Positions 17,488-26,879 of a stretch of 64,000 nucleotides of DNA are shown here, in pieces. How positions within the stretch are numbered: the stretch's first letter is position 1; every line of letters starts with the position of its first letter. The DNA is from Cetobacterium somerae (GTDB lineage: Bacteria > Fusobacteriota > Fusobacteriia > Fusobacteriales > Fusobacteriaceae): contig NZ_CP092519.1 of the NCBI RefSeq assembly GCF_022430525.1, positions 808,454-872,453 on the forward strand, written 5' to 3'. A model generated the notes under the pieces. It saw only the letters and a list, made by a program, of their open reading frames with translations. It ran no database searches and was not told the origin of the DNA. Made by a program: the position numbers and the translations under genes.

Positions 17488-19839
17488 ATGACTAAATTAA
17501 ATCAATATCAAACACCTATATTCTCAACACTGAAGGACGTATATGCGAAAAGAGACATAATTCCTTTCCATGTTCCAGGGCATAAGAGAGGAAAGGGAAT
17601 GGATAAAGAGTTTTACGAGTTTATGGGACCTAATCCCTTCTCAATTGATGTAACTATCTTTAAGATGGTTGATGGATTACACAATCCAAAGAGTTGTATA
17701 AAAGAAGCACAAGAGTTAGCAGCTGACGCTTATGGAGTAAAGAAAACCTTTTTCGCTGTCAACGGAACATCAGGAGCGATTCAAGCTATGATTATGTCTG
17801 TTGTAAAGCCAGGAGAGAAAATATTAGTCCCTAGAAATGTGCACAAATCAGTTTCTGGTGGAATTATATTAAGTGGATCAGTTCCAGTATATATGAATCC
17901 TGAAGTAGATGACGAATTAGGAATAGCTCATGGAGTTAGACCAGAAGTTGTTGAAAATATGCTTAAGCAGCATCCAGATACAAAAGCTGTATTAATCATT
18001 AACCCAACATACTATGGAGCGGCAACTGATATCAAAAAGATTGCAGATATAGTTCATAGCTATGATATTCCTTTAATAGTTGATGAGGCTCACGGAGCTC
18101 ACTTACACTTCCATGAAGAGTTACCAATATCAGCAATAGATGCAGGAGCAGATATTTGCTGTCAAAGTACTCATAAAATAATTGGAGCAATGACACAAAT
18201 GTCAATGTTACATGTAAACTCAACAAGAGTAGACGTAAATAGAATACAGCAGATATTAAGTATTCTACATACAACATCACCTTCATATCCACTAATGGCA
18301 TCATTAGATTGTGCTAGAAGACAGATAGCTACAGAAGGAAGAGAGTTATTAACAAGAACATTGAAATTAGCAAGAGATTTAAGAGCAGAAGTTAATAAAA
18401 TTCCAGGAATTTTCTCTTTTGGAAAAGAGATTGTAGGAAGATACGGAATACATGATTTCGATGAAACAAAACTTTCTATATCAGCAAGAGAGTTAGGATT
18501 AACAGGATTTGAGTTAGAAACTTTACTTGTTGACGATTATAATATCCAAGTTGAGTTATCAGATTTCTATAATGTATTGGGACTAATTACATTAGGAGAT
18601 GACGAAGTAAGTACAGGGAAATTACTTGATGCTTTAAAAGATATCAGTAAGAGATTCTTTGGAAAAGGAAAGAAAATAGGGGAATCAGTTGGAAAAATGC
18701 CAACTATACCTGAATCGATCTTAATCCCAAGAGAAGCTTTCTACAGTGAAAATAATAAAATTAAATTCTTAGAAAGCGAAGGAAAAATTTGTGCTGAGAT
18801 GATTATGGCATATCCACCAGGAATTCCAGTAATCTATCCAGGAGAAAGAATTACAAGAGATATAATCACATATATTCAAAACTTAAAGGCAGCAAAACTT
18901 CACGTTCAAGGAATGGAAGACCCTGAGTTAGAGTATATTAAAGTTATAGATGAAGAAGATGCAGTATATTTATATACTGAAAAAATGAAAAATAAAATGT
19001 TTGCTGTTCCAATGAACTTAGGAGCAAATAAAGCAGGTATTGAATTTGGACCAGAAGTTTTAGAGGAGTACTTCCCAGATACATTTGGTGAGATGACTTA
19101 TATAGATATTGAAAAGCAAAGAGAGAATTTTAATGAGTGGTCGTTAAAATATAAAAATACAATACTTAATACTTGTGAGAAGTTAGCAACAGCAGTAAAC
19201 GAAGCAGTAAGAGATGGATATAGACCTATAACTATTGGAGGAGATCACTCAATAGCACTAGGATCAATATCAGGGGTAGCGTTAGAAAAAGAAGTTGGGG
19301 TAGTGTGGATTGATGCTCACGGAGATATGAATACTGATGAAACAACAATGTCAGGAAATATTCATGGAATGCCGTTAGCACTTTTACAAGGAGCTGGAGA
19401 TAGAGATTTAGTAAATTGTTTCTATGAAGGAGCTAAAATTGACAGCAAAAATGTTGTAATTTTAGGAGCAAGAGATTTAGATGTAAAAGAAAGAGACGTT
19501 ATTGAAGAGTTAGGAGTAAAAGTAATTCCTTATGATGAAGTTGTTCATAAAGGATTAGATAATGTTTTAGATGAGATAAGAGACTACTTAAAGATTGATA
19601 ATATCCATATAAGTTTTGATGTGGATTCAGTTGATCCAGAGTTTGCTCCAGGAGTAAGTACACCAGTTAGAAATGGATTCACTCCAGAAGAGATGTTCAA
19701 AACATTTAGATTCTTATTTAAAAACTACTCTATAACATCAGTAGATATAGTAGAATACAATCCAGTAAACGATAAAAATGAGAAGACTATGAATTTTGTA
19801 AATGATTTAACGGAGTTTGTATTAAATCCAAACGTATAA
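17488..19839 (+). CDS. Fused PLP-dependent Orn/Lys/Arg decarboxylase and arginase-family ureohydrolase
   Basis: A 783-residue fusion. Residues 1 to about 500 are a fold-III amino acid decarboxylase of the B. subtilis SpeA type, with IPFHVPGHKRG, DEAHGAH (199-205) and the PLP lysine in STHK (K230). Residues about 503-783 form a complete ureohydrolase with manganese motifs GGDHS (584-588), DAHGD (609-613) and SFDVDSVDP (about 709-717). The DMNT...SGNIHGMPL stretch is arginase-like rather than agmatinase-like. The fused protein could take arginine to ornithine plus urea and then to putrescine, or agmatine chemistry remains possible. The start at ATG 17488 follows AAGGAGG. An RpiR regulator starts 17 nt downstream. 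Confidence 0.88.
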   Translation: MTKLNQYQTPIFSTLKDVYAKRDIIPFHVPGHKRGKGMDKEFYEFMGPNPFSIDVTIFKMVDGLHNPKSCIKEAQELAADAYGVKKTFFAVNGTSGAIQAMIMSVVKPGEKILVPRNVHKSVSGGIILSGSVPVYMNPEVDDELGIAHGVRPEVVENMLKQHPDTKAVLIINPTYYGAATDIKKIADIVHSYDIPLIVDEAHGAHLHFHEELPISAIDAGADICCQSTHKIIGAMTQMSMLHVNSTRVDVNRIQQILSILHTTSPSYPLMASLDCARRQIATEGRELLTRTLKLARDLRAEVNKIPGIFSFGKEIVGRYGIHDFDETKLSISARELGLTGFELETLLVDDYNIQVELSDFYNVLGLITLGDDEVSTGKLLDALKDISKRFFGKGKKIGESVGKMPTIPESILIPREAFYSENNKIKFLESEGKICAEMIMAYPPGIPVIYPGERITRDIITYIQNLKAAKLHVQGMEDPELEYIKVIDEEDAVYLYTEKMKNKMFAVPMNLGANKAGIEFGPEVLEEYFPDTFGEMTYIDIEKQRENFNEWSLKYKNTILNTCEKLATAVNEAVRDGYRPITIGGDHSIALGSISGVALEKEVGVVWIDAHGDMNTDETTMSGNIHGMPLALLQGAGDRDLVNCFYEGAKIDSKNVVILGARDLDVKERDVIEELGVKVIPYDEVVHKGLDNVLDEIRDYLKIDNIHISFDVDSVDPEFAPGVSTPVRNGFTPEEMFKTFRFLFKNYSITSVDIVEYNPVNDKNEKTMNFVNDLTEFVLNPNV

Positions 19840-19856
19840 GTATATAGAGGTGTGAG

Positions 19857-20702
19857 ATGAAAAAGGCGGTATTAGCTAATTTAGAGCAGAATTATTCAAC
19901 GTATAGTAAGAGTTTTAAAAAGATTGTGGACTTTATAAAACATAATCAGAGTATAGTATCATTTATTTCAATAAATGAGCTAGCTAAAGAGACAGGAACA
20001 AGTCCAGCTACAATAACAAGATTTTCAAAAAATTTAGGGTTTAAAGGTTATCCTGATTTCCAAAGAGTTTTTCAAAAAGATGTTGAAATATCAACTTCTC
20101 AAATGAAAGAGTTTAGAGAAGAGATTGACTCAATGTCAGGAGATGGAATACTATCTGAAATCATAACTACGAACATAGAGCTTTTAGAGGAGATAGATAC
20201 TGTAGCTATAGAAGAGCAATTAGAAAAAGCTATGGAAATGATAAAAACTAGTAGAAAGTTATATATATTAGGAGCAAGAGGATCATATGCTCTAGCATAC
20301 TATCTATATTTTATGTTAAAAGAATTAAGAGAAGATGTAGAGTTAATGATATCAGGAGCGTCTGATTTTACAGATAAGCTACTTTATTCAAGCCCGGATG
20401 ATGTACTATTTACAATATCGTTCCATCCATATACAAACTTTACTTGTCAAGTAACTGAGTTTTTTAAAGAGCAAGGAAATAGAATAATTACTATGACTGA
20501 TAAAAAAGATTCTGTATTAGGTAATATATCTGATTTAGTGATCACCACAAAAAATGGAGGAAAAGCTTATACTTTTGTTCCAGGTATAATTATTTTAAAT
20601 GCTTTACTTTTAAAATTTGGAAAACAAAATAAAGAGGAAAGTATTGAAAGATTAGACAAACTAAAGAAAATAACAGATAGATTTAATATCTATCAAAGAT
20701 AA
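19857..20702 (+). CDS. RpiR/MurR-family transcriptional regulator
   Basis: A 281-residue regulator with an N-terminal RpiR-type helix-turn-helix (SINELAKETGTSPATITRF at about 39-57) and a C-terminal SIS domain (about 120-255) that usually senses a phosphosugar. It begins 17 nt after the decarboxylase-arginase gene, preceded by GAGGTG, so it is probably cotranscribed with it. Its ligand is unknown. Control of polyamine genes or of the downstream permease is only a guess from position. Confidence 0.85.
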   Translation: MKKAVLANLEQNYSTYSKSFKKIVDFIKHNQSIVSFISINELAKETGTSPATITRFSKNLGFKGYPDFQRVFQKDVEISTSQMKEFREEIDSMSGDGILSEIITTNIELLEEIDTVAIEEQLEKAMEMIKTSRKLYILGARGSYALAYYLYFMLKELREDVELMISGASDFTDKLLYSSPDDVLFTISFHPYTNFTCQVTEFFKEQGNRIITMTDKKDSVLGNISDLVITTKNGGKAYTFVPGIIILNALLLKFGKQNKEESIERLDKLKKITDRFNIYQR

Positions 20703-20704
20703 AA

Positions 20705-20730
20705 AAAGAGAGCGAAAGCTCTCTTTTTTA
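20705..20730 (+). terminator. Intrinsic terminator after the RpiR regulator
   Basis: AGAGAGC-GAAA-GCTCTCT (20707-20724) followed by a T-run. Its end touches the stop codon of the small convergent ORF. Confidence 0.85.
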
Positions 20731-20865
20731 TCTTTGATATTTTAACTTTATAAATAGATTATCTAAACTTCTTAATATGAGACCAATTAAAAGCAGCGGA
20801 AATAAGTAGAACTTTGCTGAATAATCTACTATAGAGTTATTATTAGTTCTTTTCTTTTCTAACAT
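20728..20865 (-). CDS. Small single-span membrane peptide (45 aa)
   Basis: A 45-codon frame on the minus strand: a polar N-terminus (MLEKKRTNNNSIVDYSAK), a hydrophobic span FYLFPLLLIGLIL (about 19-31) and a basic tail ending IKLKYQR. An excellent promoter (TTGCAT, 17 bp, TATAAT) lies 36 bp upstream, and AAGGGG precedes the start, though at a longish spacing. The promoter has no other gene to serve before the convergent terminator. I recognise no family. Its function is unknown. Confidence 0.55.
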   Translation of the reverse strand: MLEKKRTNNNSIVDYSAKFYLFPLLLIGLILRSLDNLFIKLKYQR

Positions 20866-20900
20866 TTTGATTTTGTTCACCCCTTTTATTTACAAAAGTA

Positions 20901-20929
20901 ATTATATACCACTTTTTCCATTTATGCAA
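20901..20929 (-). promoter_or_regulatory. Strong minus-strand promoter for the 45-aa ORF
   Basis: TTGCAT (20924-20929), 17 bp and TATAAT (20901-20906), both on the minus strand. Confidence 0.7.
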
Positions 20930-20943
20930 GAAATAAAAAATAC

Positions 20944-20972
20944 TTGTTTTGAAAGGTGAATTGTGATAAAAT
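20944..20972 (+). promoter_or_regulatory. Probable promoter for the APC permease
   Basis: TTGTTT (20944-20949), 17 bp and TAAAAT (20967-20972). Divergent from the minus-strand promoter at 20901. Confidence 0.45.
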
Positions 20973-21046
20973 GTTTAATCGAAAAGTGCTTTAAAATAAG
21001 TAAAGAAATACTAAAAAAGTAGAATACATTAACAAGGAGAAAAGAA

Positions 21047-22375
21047 ATGAGTGAAAATTTAGAAAAAAGATACGGCTTTTCAGTAGCTTTTTCAATGGTT
21101 GTAGGAATTGTTATTGGAATTGGAATCTTCTTTAAAGCTGGTCAAATTTTAGTAGCAGCTAATATGAATCCAAAAATTGCAATTGCAGCTTGGGTGCTTG
21201 GAGGTATTATATCAATATTATCAGGTCTTACTGCAGCAGAAGTTGGAGCAGCTATTCCTGAAACAGGTGGTATGATTGCATGGATTAAGAAAATTTATGG
21301 AAAAAGAATAGCCTTTTTAGTTGGATGGGCTCAATTAATAATATATTTTCCAGCTTTAATAGGTTTAATTGCATATTATTTTGCAGTATTTACAGGAAAT
21401 TTTTTAAATATAGATCCTAGTAATACTATGTTTTTAGGAGGAACAGCATTTGTTGCTATATCTTTCCTATTTGCAATAAATATATTTACTAAAAATGTAG
21501 GTGGAAAAATTCAAACACTAGCTACAGTAGCTAAAATTGTACCACTATTATTGATAACTATATTTGGATTTTTATCTGGAGATAATTCATCTGGAATGTT
21601 TTATATGACAGAGATTACAAGAGAAGCTACATCTTCATCACCTTTAGTTTTATTAGGATTATCATTAGTGCCAATTATGTTTGCTTTTGATGGATGGATA
21701 TATGTTGGAACAATTGCAGGAGATTTAAAAAATGTAAAAAAAGATCTTCCTAGAGCAATTATATTAGGATTAGGATTTATAGCGATATTTTATGTGGCAT
21801 TAAACCTAGCACTATTAAACGTATTCACAGCAGAGGAGATTGTAAAAGTTGGAATGTTTGGAGTAGCTACAAAATTATTTGGACCAATGGGAGCTAAGTT
21901 TATATTCTTAGGAATTATGATATCAGCATTTGGTGGACTAAATGGTATGATATTAGCATCAACAAGAATACCGTATACTTTAGCAATAGAGGGACACCTT
22001 CCAAAGAAGGAGTTTTTTGCTAAAATAGATGATAAACATAAACAACCTATAAATTCTTCAGTAGTTATGTATCTATTATCAGTTTTCTTCTTAATAGCTA
22101 TGATTATAACAGGAAATCCAGATGTATTTGGTGATATTCCAGTAGCATTATTTTGGTTATTCTACTGTTTAGTATTTTTAGGATTATTTATTTTAAGAAA
22201 AAATGAACCAAATTTAGAAAGACCATACAGAGTTCCATTCTATCCAGTTGTGCCAATACTTGCATTAATAGGTGGAGCATCAATATTTATTTATGCAGCT
22301 ATATCAAATCCAACGTATATGGCAGTATCAGTGGCATTAACTTTAACAGGTCTTTTTGTTTATAGAGAAAATTAA
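21047..22375 (+). CDS. APC-family amino acid permease
   Basis: A 442-residue integral membrane protein with about 12 hydrophobic segments. The APC hallmark near the N-terminus is SMVVGIVIGIGIFFKAG (about 17-33), and GGMIAWIKKIYGKR and the C-terminal EPNLERPYRVPFYPVVP are typical of the superfamily. It imports or exchanges an amino acid. Position beside the arginine/ornithine decarboxylase fusion makes a basic amino acid or polyamine precursor a fair guess, but sequence alone does not decide it. AAGGAG precedes the ATG, and a strong hairpin follows. Confidence 0.88.
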   Translation: MSENLEKRYGFSVAFSMVVGIVIGIGIFFKAGQILVAANMNPKIAIAAWVLGGIISILSGLTAAEVGAAIPETGGMIAWIKKIYGKRIAFLVGWAQLIIYFPALIGLIAYYFAVFTGNFLNIDPSNTMFLGGTAFVAISFLFAINIFTKNVGGKIQTLATVAKIVPLLLITIFGFLSGDNSSGMFYMTEITREATSSSPLVLLGLSLVPIMFAFDGWIYVGTIAGDLKNVKKDLPRAIILGLGFIAIFYVALNLALLNVFTAEEIVKVGMFGVATKLFGPMGAKFIFLGIMISAFGGLNGMILASTRIPYTLAIEGHLPKKEFFAKIDDKHKQPINSSVVMYLLSVFFLIAMIITGNPDVFGDIPVALFWLFYCLVFLGLFILRKNEPNLERPYRVPFYPVVPILALIGGASIFIYAAISNPTYMAVSVALTLTGLFVYREN

Positions 22376-22383
22376 TAAGATAT

Positions 22384-22416
22384 AAAAAAAGGTTGCTTTA
22401 AAGCAACCTTTTTTTA
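22384..22416. terminator. Bidirectional terminator
   Basis: GGTTGCTT (22391-22398) pairs with AAGCAACC (22401-22408), flanked by A- and T-runs between convergent genes. Confidence 0.85.
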
Positions 22417-22417
22417 T

Positions 22418-23800
22418 TTATAGGAAAGTTAATCCTAACATAATAATGATACCAGAGTAAATTGTAATAATTACTCCATATCCCATAATATCTTTTGCAC
22501 CTAACTTAGCAATACCTAAGGCAGGTAGAGCCCAGAACGGTTGAATCATATTAGTCCAAGCATCTCCCCAAGCTATAGCCATTCCAGTTTTTGCTGTTGA
22601 AACTCCAAGTTCCACACTTGCTGGCATCATAATAGGAGCCTGAACAGCCCATTGTCCACCACCAGAAGGAACAAAGAAGTTTACAATTCCAGCACTTAAA
22701 AAAGTTAAGCTTGGGAATGAAAGAGCTGTAGATGAGCTTATAAAACTTTGTGATATAATACCTGCTAAAGAAGCGCCATCACTATTTTGTCCAACCATCA
22801 TTCCCATAATTCCAGCATAAAAAGGAAATTGTAATATAATTCCAGCTGCTCCTTTACATGCATTTCCAAAAGCTAAAAGAAGATTTTTAGGAGTTTTATG
22901 AGCAATTATAGCAGTAACTAAAAAAATCATATTAACAATATTAAGATTCAAATCAAATCCCTTTTGAAGAAAATATCCAATTATATATGTATATCCAAGA
23001 ACACCAATTAAAATGTTAACAACTGGACTATTTTCAATTTTGTCAGCAGGAGTCATTTCAGTTTTATCAAAAGTAACCGATTGTACATCATCTTCTAATA
23101 ACGTAGGATCAACTTGAAAAACATCCTCTTTATTTTTAGGGTGCATAGCAGCATTTAATAAAGGAAGCGTAAATAATAAAGTAAAAAGAATGATTAAGTT
23201 ATATGATGAAAATAGAGTTTGAGATGTACTAATTCCTTTATCTAAAGCTCCAGCAGTAGCTTTTGAAAGGTTTCCAGAAGCTAAAGTAAGAGGAATAGAT
23301 CCAGAAATTCCTCCATGCCATAACAAGAAACCAGAGTAAGCAGAAGCAATAAGAAGACGATAGTCAACACCTTTAATTTTCTTTGCAATCTCTTTAGCAT
23401 AGATTGCTCCAATAACAAGTCCAAATCCCCAGTTTAAAATACAAGCTACTCCAGATACAAAAGTAACATACATAATAGCTTGAATAGGAGATTTTGGAAG
23501 ATTAGAAAGCTTATCTAAGATTCTTTTGAAAAAAGGAGCAGTTGCTAAAGTATGACCTGTTACAAGAACCATAACCATTTGCATAGAAAAAGCTAAAAGA
23601 GACCAAACACCATTACCCCAATGCATAGCTATTTGGAAAGGTGATTGTTTAGTCATTATAGTTGCAGCAATAAAAACAATAAAAGTAAGGATTGCTGCAA
23701 AAAGGAAAGCATCAGGAAGATACTTTTGCATTATAGTAACACAAAGTTGAGTGAATTTTTCAAAAAGATTAAACTGTTTATTTTTAACTGTATTATCCAA
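22418..23800 (-). CDS. atoE: AtoE-type short-chain fatty acid transporter
   Basis: A 460-residue membrane protein of the short-chain fatty acid transporter (AtoE) family with about 12 spans. The N-terminal FTQLCVTIMQKYLPDAFLFA and the conserved FFVPSGGGQWAVQAPIM (about 369-385) are seen. It likely moves butyrate or acetoacetate, fitting its place after the butyrate genes. The only in-frame start with a ribosome site is TTG at 23800, 8 nt after GGGGG. An ATG two codons upstream is out of frame. A terminator separates it from etfA, so expression may depend on readthrough. Confidence 0.88.
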   Translation of the reverse strand: MDNTVKNKQFNLFEKFTQLCVTIMQKYLPDAFLFAAILTFIVFIAATIMTKQSPFQIAMHWGNGVWSLLAFSMQMVMVLVTGHTLATAPFFKRILDKLSNLPKSPIQAIMYVTFVSGVACILNWGFGLVIGAIYAKEIAKKIKGVDYRLLIASAYSGFLLWHGGISGSIPLTLASGNLSKATAGALDKGISTSQTLFSSYNLIILFTLLFTLPLLNAAMHPKNKEDVFQVDPTLLEDDVQSVTFDKTEMTPADKIENSPVVNILIGVLGYTYIIGYFLQKGFDLNLNIVNMIFLVTAIIAHKTPKNLLLAFGNACKGAAGIILQFPFYAGIMGMMVGQNSDGASLAGIISQSFISSSTALSFPSLTFLSAGIVNFFVPSGGGQWAVQAPIMMPASVELGVSTAKTGMAIAWGDAWTNMIQPFWALPALGIAKLGAKDIMGYGVIITIYSGIIIMLGLTFL

Positions 23801-23830
23801 TTTTCATACCCCCATATCTTATTTAAAAAA

Positions 23831-23855
23831 GCAAAGGATATTTTTTATCCTTTGC
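23831..23855 (-). terminator. Intrinsic terminator after etfA
   Basis: GCAAAGGATA (23846-23855 on the minus strand) pairs with TATCCTTTGC (23831-23840), and a T-run follows in the minus direction. Confidence 0.8.
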
Positions 23856-23878
23856 TTTAAAGTGGTAACTTTTAAGGT

Positions 23879-24886
23879 TTATTTTTCAGCTTTTGCTTTT
23901 CTAATCTCTTCAACTAAATAAGTTGCTGTTTTTCCTAAATCAGTTACTAATCCTAAATCTGCTACTCCAAAAATAGGTGCCGCTTTATCCTTATTTATAG
24001 CTATTATGTACTCTGACTCTTCCATTCCAGCTAAGTGCTGTATTGCTCCAGAGATTCCAAATGCAAAGTATACATCTGGTCTAACTGTTTTTCCTGTTTG
24101 TCCAACTTGTCTATCGTGGCTTACTATTCCAGCATCAACTAACGCTCTAGAAGCCGCGGCTACTCCACCAAGTTCATTTGCAAGAAGTTCTAAGTTGTCA
24201 AATCCACCTTGAGCTCCAACTCCTCTTCCTCCTGAAACTAGTATTTTAGCCTCTGTAATATCTACTTTTGCTTTTGCTTCTTTTATTATATTTAAAACTT
24301 TTACTTTCATTTTTGAATAATCAAAGTTAACTTTGAAATCTGTAATTTTTCCATCTCTATTCTCATCTTTTGATAATCTTGTCATAACTCCAGGTCTAAC
24401 CGTTGACATTTGAGGTCTATGATCAGGACAGATGATAGTGGCCATTAAGTTTCCACCAAAAGCTGGTCTTGTCATTAAAAACTCTCTATTTTCTCCAATT
24501 TCTAACATTGTACAATCAGCTGTAAGTCCTGTTTCAATTCTAGATGAGATTCTAGGTCCTAAATCTCTTCCAAGTGTAGTTGCTCCAATTAATACAATCT
24601 CAGGTTTTCTTTCGTTAATAACTGCTGAAAAGGCTTGTGTATAAGCTTCAGTATCATATATTGCTAACTCTTTTGAATCAACTACTACAACTTCGTCAGC
24701 ACCATAAGCAACTAACTCTTTAGCTAAATTTTGGATGTTATATCCTAAAAGTACAGCTGTAACTTTCTCATCAAGAGATTTAGCTAACTCTTTTCCTTTA
24801 CCGATTAACTCTAATCCAACATTTTGTAGTACTCCCTCTCTTTGCTCAGCAAAAACAAGGATCCCTCTATATTCATTTAAATTCAT
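23879..24886 (-). CDS. etfA: Electron transfer flavoprotein alpha subunit
   Basis: A 335-residue EtfA. The C-terminal FAD domain shows GGRGVGAQGGF, RQVGQTGKTVRPDVYFAFGI (about 254-273) and GISGAIQHLAGM, all standard. Paired with EtfB and the acyl-CoA dehydrogenase immediately upstream, it would form the complex that reduces crotonyl-CoA to butyryl-CoA, in anaerobes often with electron bifurcation to ferredoxin. It is the last gene before a terminator in the atoD-atoA-thl-bcd-etfB-etfA unit. Confidence 0.95.
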   Translation of the reverse strand: MNLNEYRGILVFAEQREGVLQNVGLELIGKGKELAKSLDEKVTAVLLGYNIQNLAKELVAYGADEVVVVDSKELAIYDTEAYTQAFSAVINERKPEIVLIGATTLGRDLGPRISSRIETGLTADCTMLEIGENREFLMTRPAFGGNLMATIICPDHRPQMSTVRPGVMTRLSKDENRDGKITDFKVNFDYSKMKVKVLNIIKEAKAKVDITEAKILVSGGRGVGAQGGFDNLELLANELGGVAAASRALVDAGIVSHDRQVGQTGKTVRPDVYFAFGISGAIQHLAGMEESEYIIAINKDKAAPIFGVADLGLVTDLGKTATYLVEEIRKAKAEK

Positions 24887-24908
24887 GACATTCTCCTTCT
24901 TTAAAATT

Positions 24909-25694
24909 TTAGATTATAAATTTTTCCTTTAATTTTTCAACAATAATTTTCGCTGCTTCTTGAGGGTCAACTTCATAAAGTTGTCCAACTGCTTTAACAC
25001 CTTTAGTAAATGATTTTTTAACTTTTGTTGGAGAACCTTTAAGTCCTAATTTTTCTTCGTCTATATCAGATAATCTATCTACTCCCCAAACTTCAACCTC
25101 TTTATTGAAAGCTTCTACAATGTTTTTAACGTTCATGTATCTTGGTTTATTTGCTTCTGCTAAGATTGTCATTAAACAAGGTTTTTGAACTTGAAGTAAC
25201 ATGTATCCCTCTTCAGTAGCTCTTTTTACTTCAAATGTATCTTTTCCATCAAACTTAATATCATTTACATATGTAATTTGTGGAAGGTTTAAAAACTCGG
25301 CAATTTGTGGCCCAACTTGTGCAGTATCTCCATCAATAGCTTGTCTTCCTGCAATAATAAGATCGTAATCTAACTCTTTTAAAGCTGCTGATATTGCATG
25401 AGATGTAGCTAATGTATCAGCTCCAGCAAATTTTCTATCAGTTAAAAGTATCGCTCTATCTACTCCCATAGCAATAGCTTCTCTTAAAGCTGAATCAGCT
25501 TGAGGAGGTCCCATTGTTATAGCAGTAACGTGAGCTCCAAATTTATCTTTTAATCTTAATGCTTCTTCTAATCCACCTTTATCATCTGGATTTATGATAC
25601 TAGGTACTCCATCTCTAATAAGAGTTCCTTTAACAGGATCTAATCTAATCTCTGTAGTATCAGGTACTTGTTTTATACATACAACTATTTTCAT
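24909..25694 (-). CDS. etfB: Electron transfer flavoprotein beta subunit
   Basis: A 261-residue EtfB. The start MKIVVCIKQVPDT, the nucleotide-binding AGRQAIDGDTAQVGPQIAE region (about 115-133) and VKRATEEGYMLLQVQKPCL are family signatures. It is the partner of EtfA, 22 nt downstream, and of the butyryl-CoA dehydrogenase 19 nt upstream. NADH is the expected electron donor in the anaerobic Bcd-Etf complex (family knowledge). Confidence 0.95.
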   Translation of the reverse strand: MKIVVCIKQVPDTTEIRLDPVKGTLIRDGVPSIINPDDKGGLEEALRLKDKFGAHVTAITMGPPQADSALREAIAMGVDRAILLTDRKFAGADTLATSHAISAALKELDYDLIIAGRQAIDGDTAQVGPQIAEFLNLPQITYVNDIKFDGKDTFEVKRATEEGYMLLQVQKPCLMTILAEANKPRYMNVKNIVEAFNKEVEVWGVDRLSDIDEEKLGLKGSPTKVKKSFTKGVKAVGQLYEVDPQEAAKIIVEKLKEKFII

Positions 25695-25713
25695 TCTGTT
25701 TAATCCTCCTAAT

Positions 25714-26859
25714 TTACTTTAGTAATGATCCTGCGATAACCATTCTTTGAACTTCTGAAGTTCCCTCATAAATCTCAGTAATTTTAGCATCTCTCATCAT
25801 TCTCTCAACAGGATACTCTCTTGTATATCCATATCCTCCATGAAGTTGAACAGCTTTTGTTGTTACATCCATAGCTGTTTCAGCAGCAAATAGTTTTGCT
25901 GTAGCAGCATCAACTGAGTAGTTTTCTTTTCTAGATTTTTTCCAAGCAGCTTTGTAAACTAGGTGTTTTGAAGCTTCCACTTTTGCATACATATCAGCAA
26001 TTTGGAACTGTGTATTTTGGAATTGAGAAAGAGCTCTTCCAAATTGTTTTCTCTCTTTTACATATTTAATAGTTTCATCTAAAGCTCCACCAGCAATTCC
26101 AAGAGCTTGAGCAGCAATTCCAATTCTTCCTCCATCAAGAGTCATCATTGCAATTTTAAATCCTTTTCCAATAGCTCCAACTAAGTTTTCCTTTGGAATT
26201 CTACAATCTTCAAAGATTAACTCACAAGTAGCTGAACCTTTAATTCCAAGCTTTTTCTCTTTTTTACCTACAGAGAATCCAGGAGTATCAGCTTCAACTA
26301 TGAAAGTAGAGATACCTTTTAAACCAGCTGATTTATCAGTCATGGCAAATATAATATAAACGTGAGCATATCCAGCATTTGTTATGAATATTTTAGAACC
26401 GTTTAATACCCACTCATTAGTTTTTTCATCAAACCAAGCAGTAGTTTGTTGTCCAGCAGCGTCAGTACCAGCGTTTGGTTCAGTTAAACCAAAAGCACCA
26501 ATCCATTCACCAGAAGCCATTTTAGGAAGATACTTTTGCTTTTGCTCCTCAGTTCCAAACTCTAAAATAGGAGCAACTCCTAAAGATGTATGAGCAGAAA
26601 GGATAACTCCAGTAGTACCACAAACTTTTGAAAGCTCTTCAACAGCCATAGTATACATAATTTGGTCTCCACCAGCACCACCGTATTGAGTAGGAATAAC
26701 AATTCCCATAAGACCAGTTTTACTCATTTTTTCAACAGTTTCAACAGGGAATCTCTCTTCCTCATCAATTTCAGCAGCAAGAGGTTTAACTTCATTTTCA
26801 GCAAAAGCTGTAATCATTTGCTTAAAAAGTTCTTGCGATTTAGTTAATGTAAAATCCAT
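25714..26859 (-). CDS. bcd: Butyryl-CoA-type acyl-CoA dehydrogenase
   Basis: A 381-residue short-chain acyl-CoA dehydrogenase. Seen are FGLTEPNAGTDAAGQQT (about 128-144), the FAD-binding FGRALSQFQNTQFQIADM and the catalytic glutamate in TEIYEGTSEVQR (about 360-371). Lying between thiolase and EtfBA, it is best read as the crotonyl-CoA-reducing enzyme of the butyrate branch. It is full length. Confidence 0.93.
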   Translation of the reverse strand: MDFTLTKSQELFKQMITAFAENEVKPLAAEIDEEERFPVETVEKMSKTGLMGIVIPTQYGGAGGDQIMYTMAVEELSKVCGTTGVILSAHTSLGVAPILEFGTEEQKQKYLPKMASGEWIGAFGLTEPNAGTDAAGQQTTAWFDEKTNEWVLNGSKIFITNAGYAHVYIIFAMTDKSAGLKGISTFIVEADTPGFSVGKKEKKLGIKGSATCELIFEDCRIPKENLVGAIGKGFKIAMMTLDGGRIGIAAQALGIAGGALDETIKYVKERKQFGRALSQFQNTQFQIADMYAKVEASKHLVYKAAWKKSRKENYSVDAATAKLFAAETAMDVTTKAVQLHGGYGYTREYPVERMMRDAKITEIYEGTSEVQRMVIAGSLLK

Positions 26860-26879
26860 TTATTTCCTCCTAATATATT

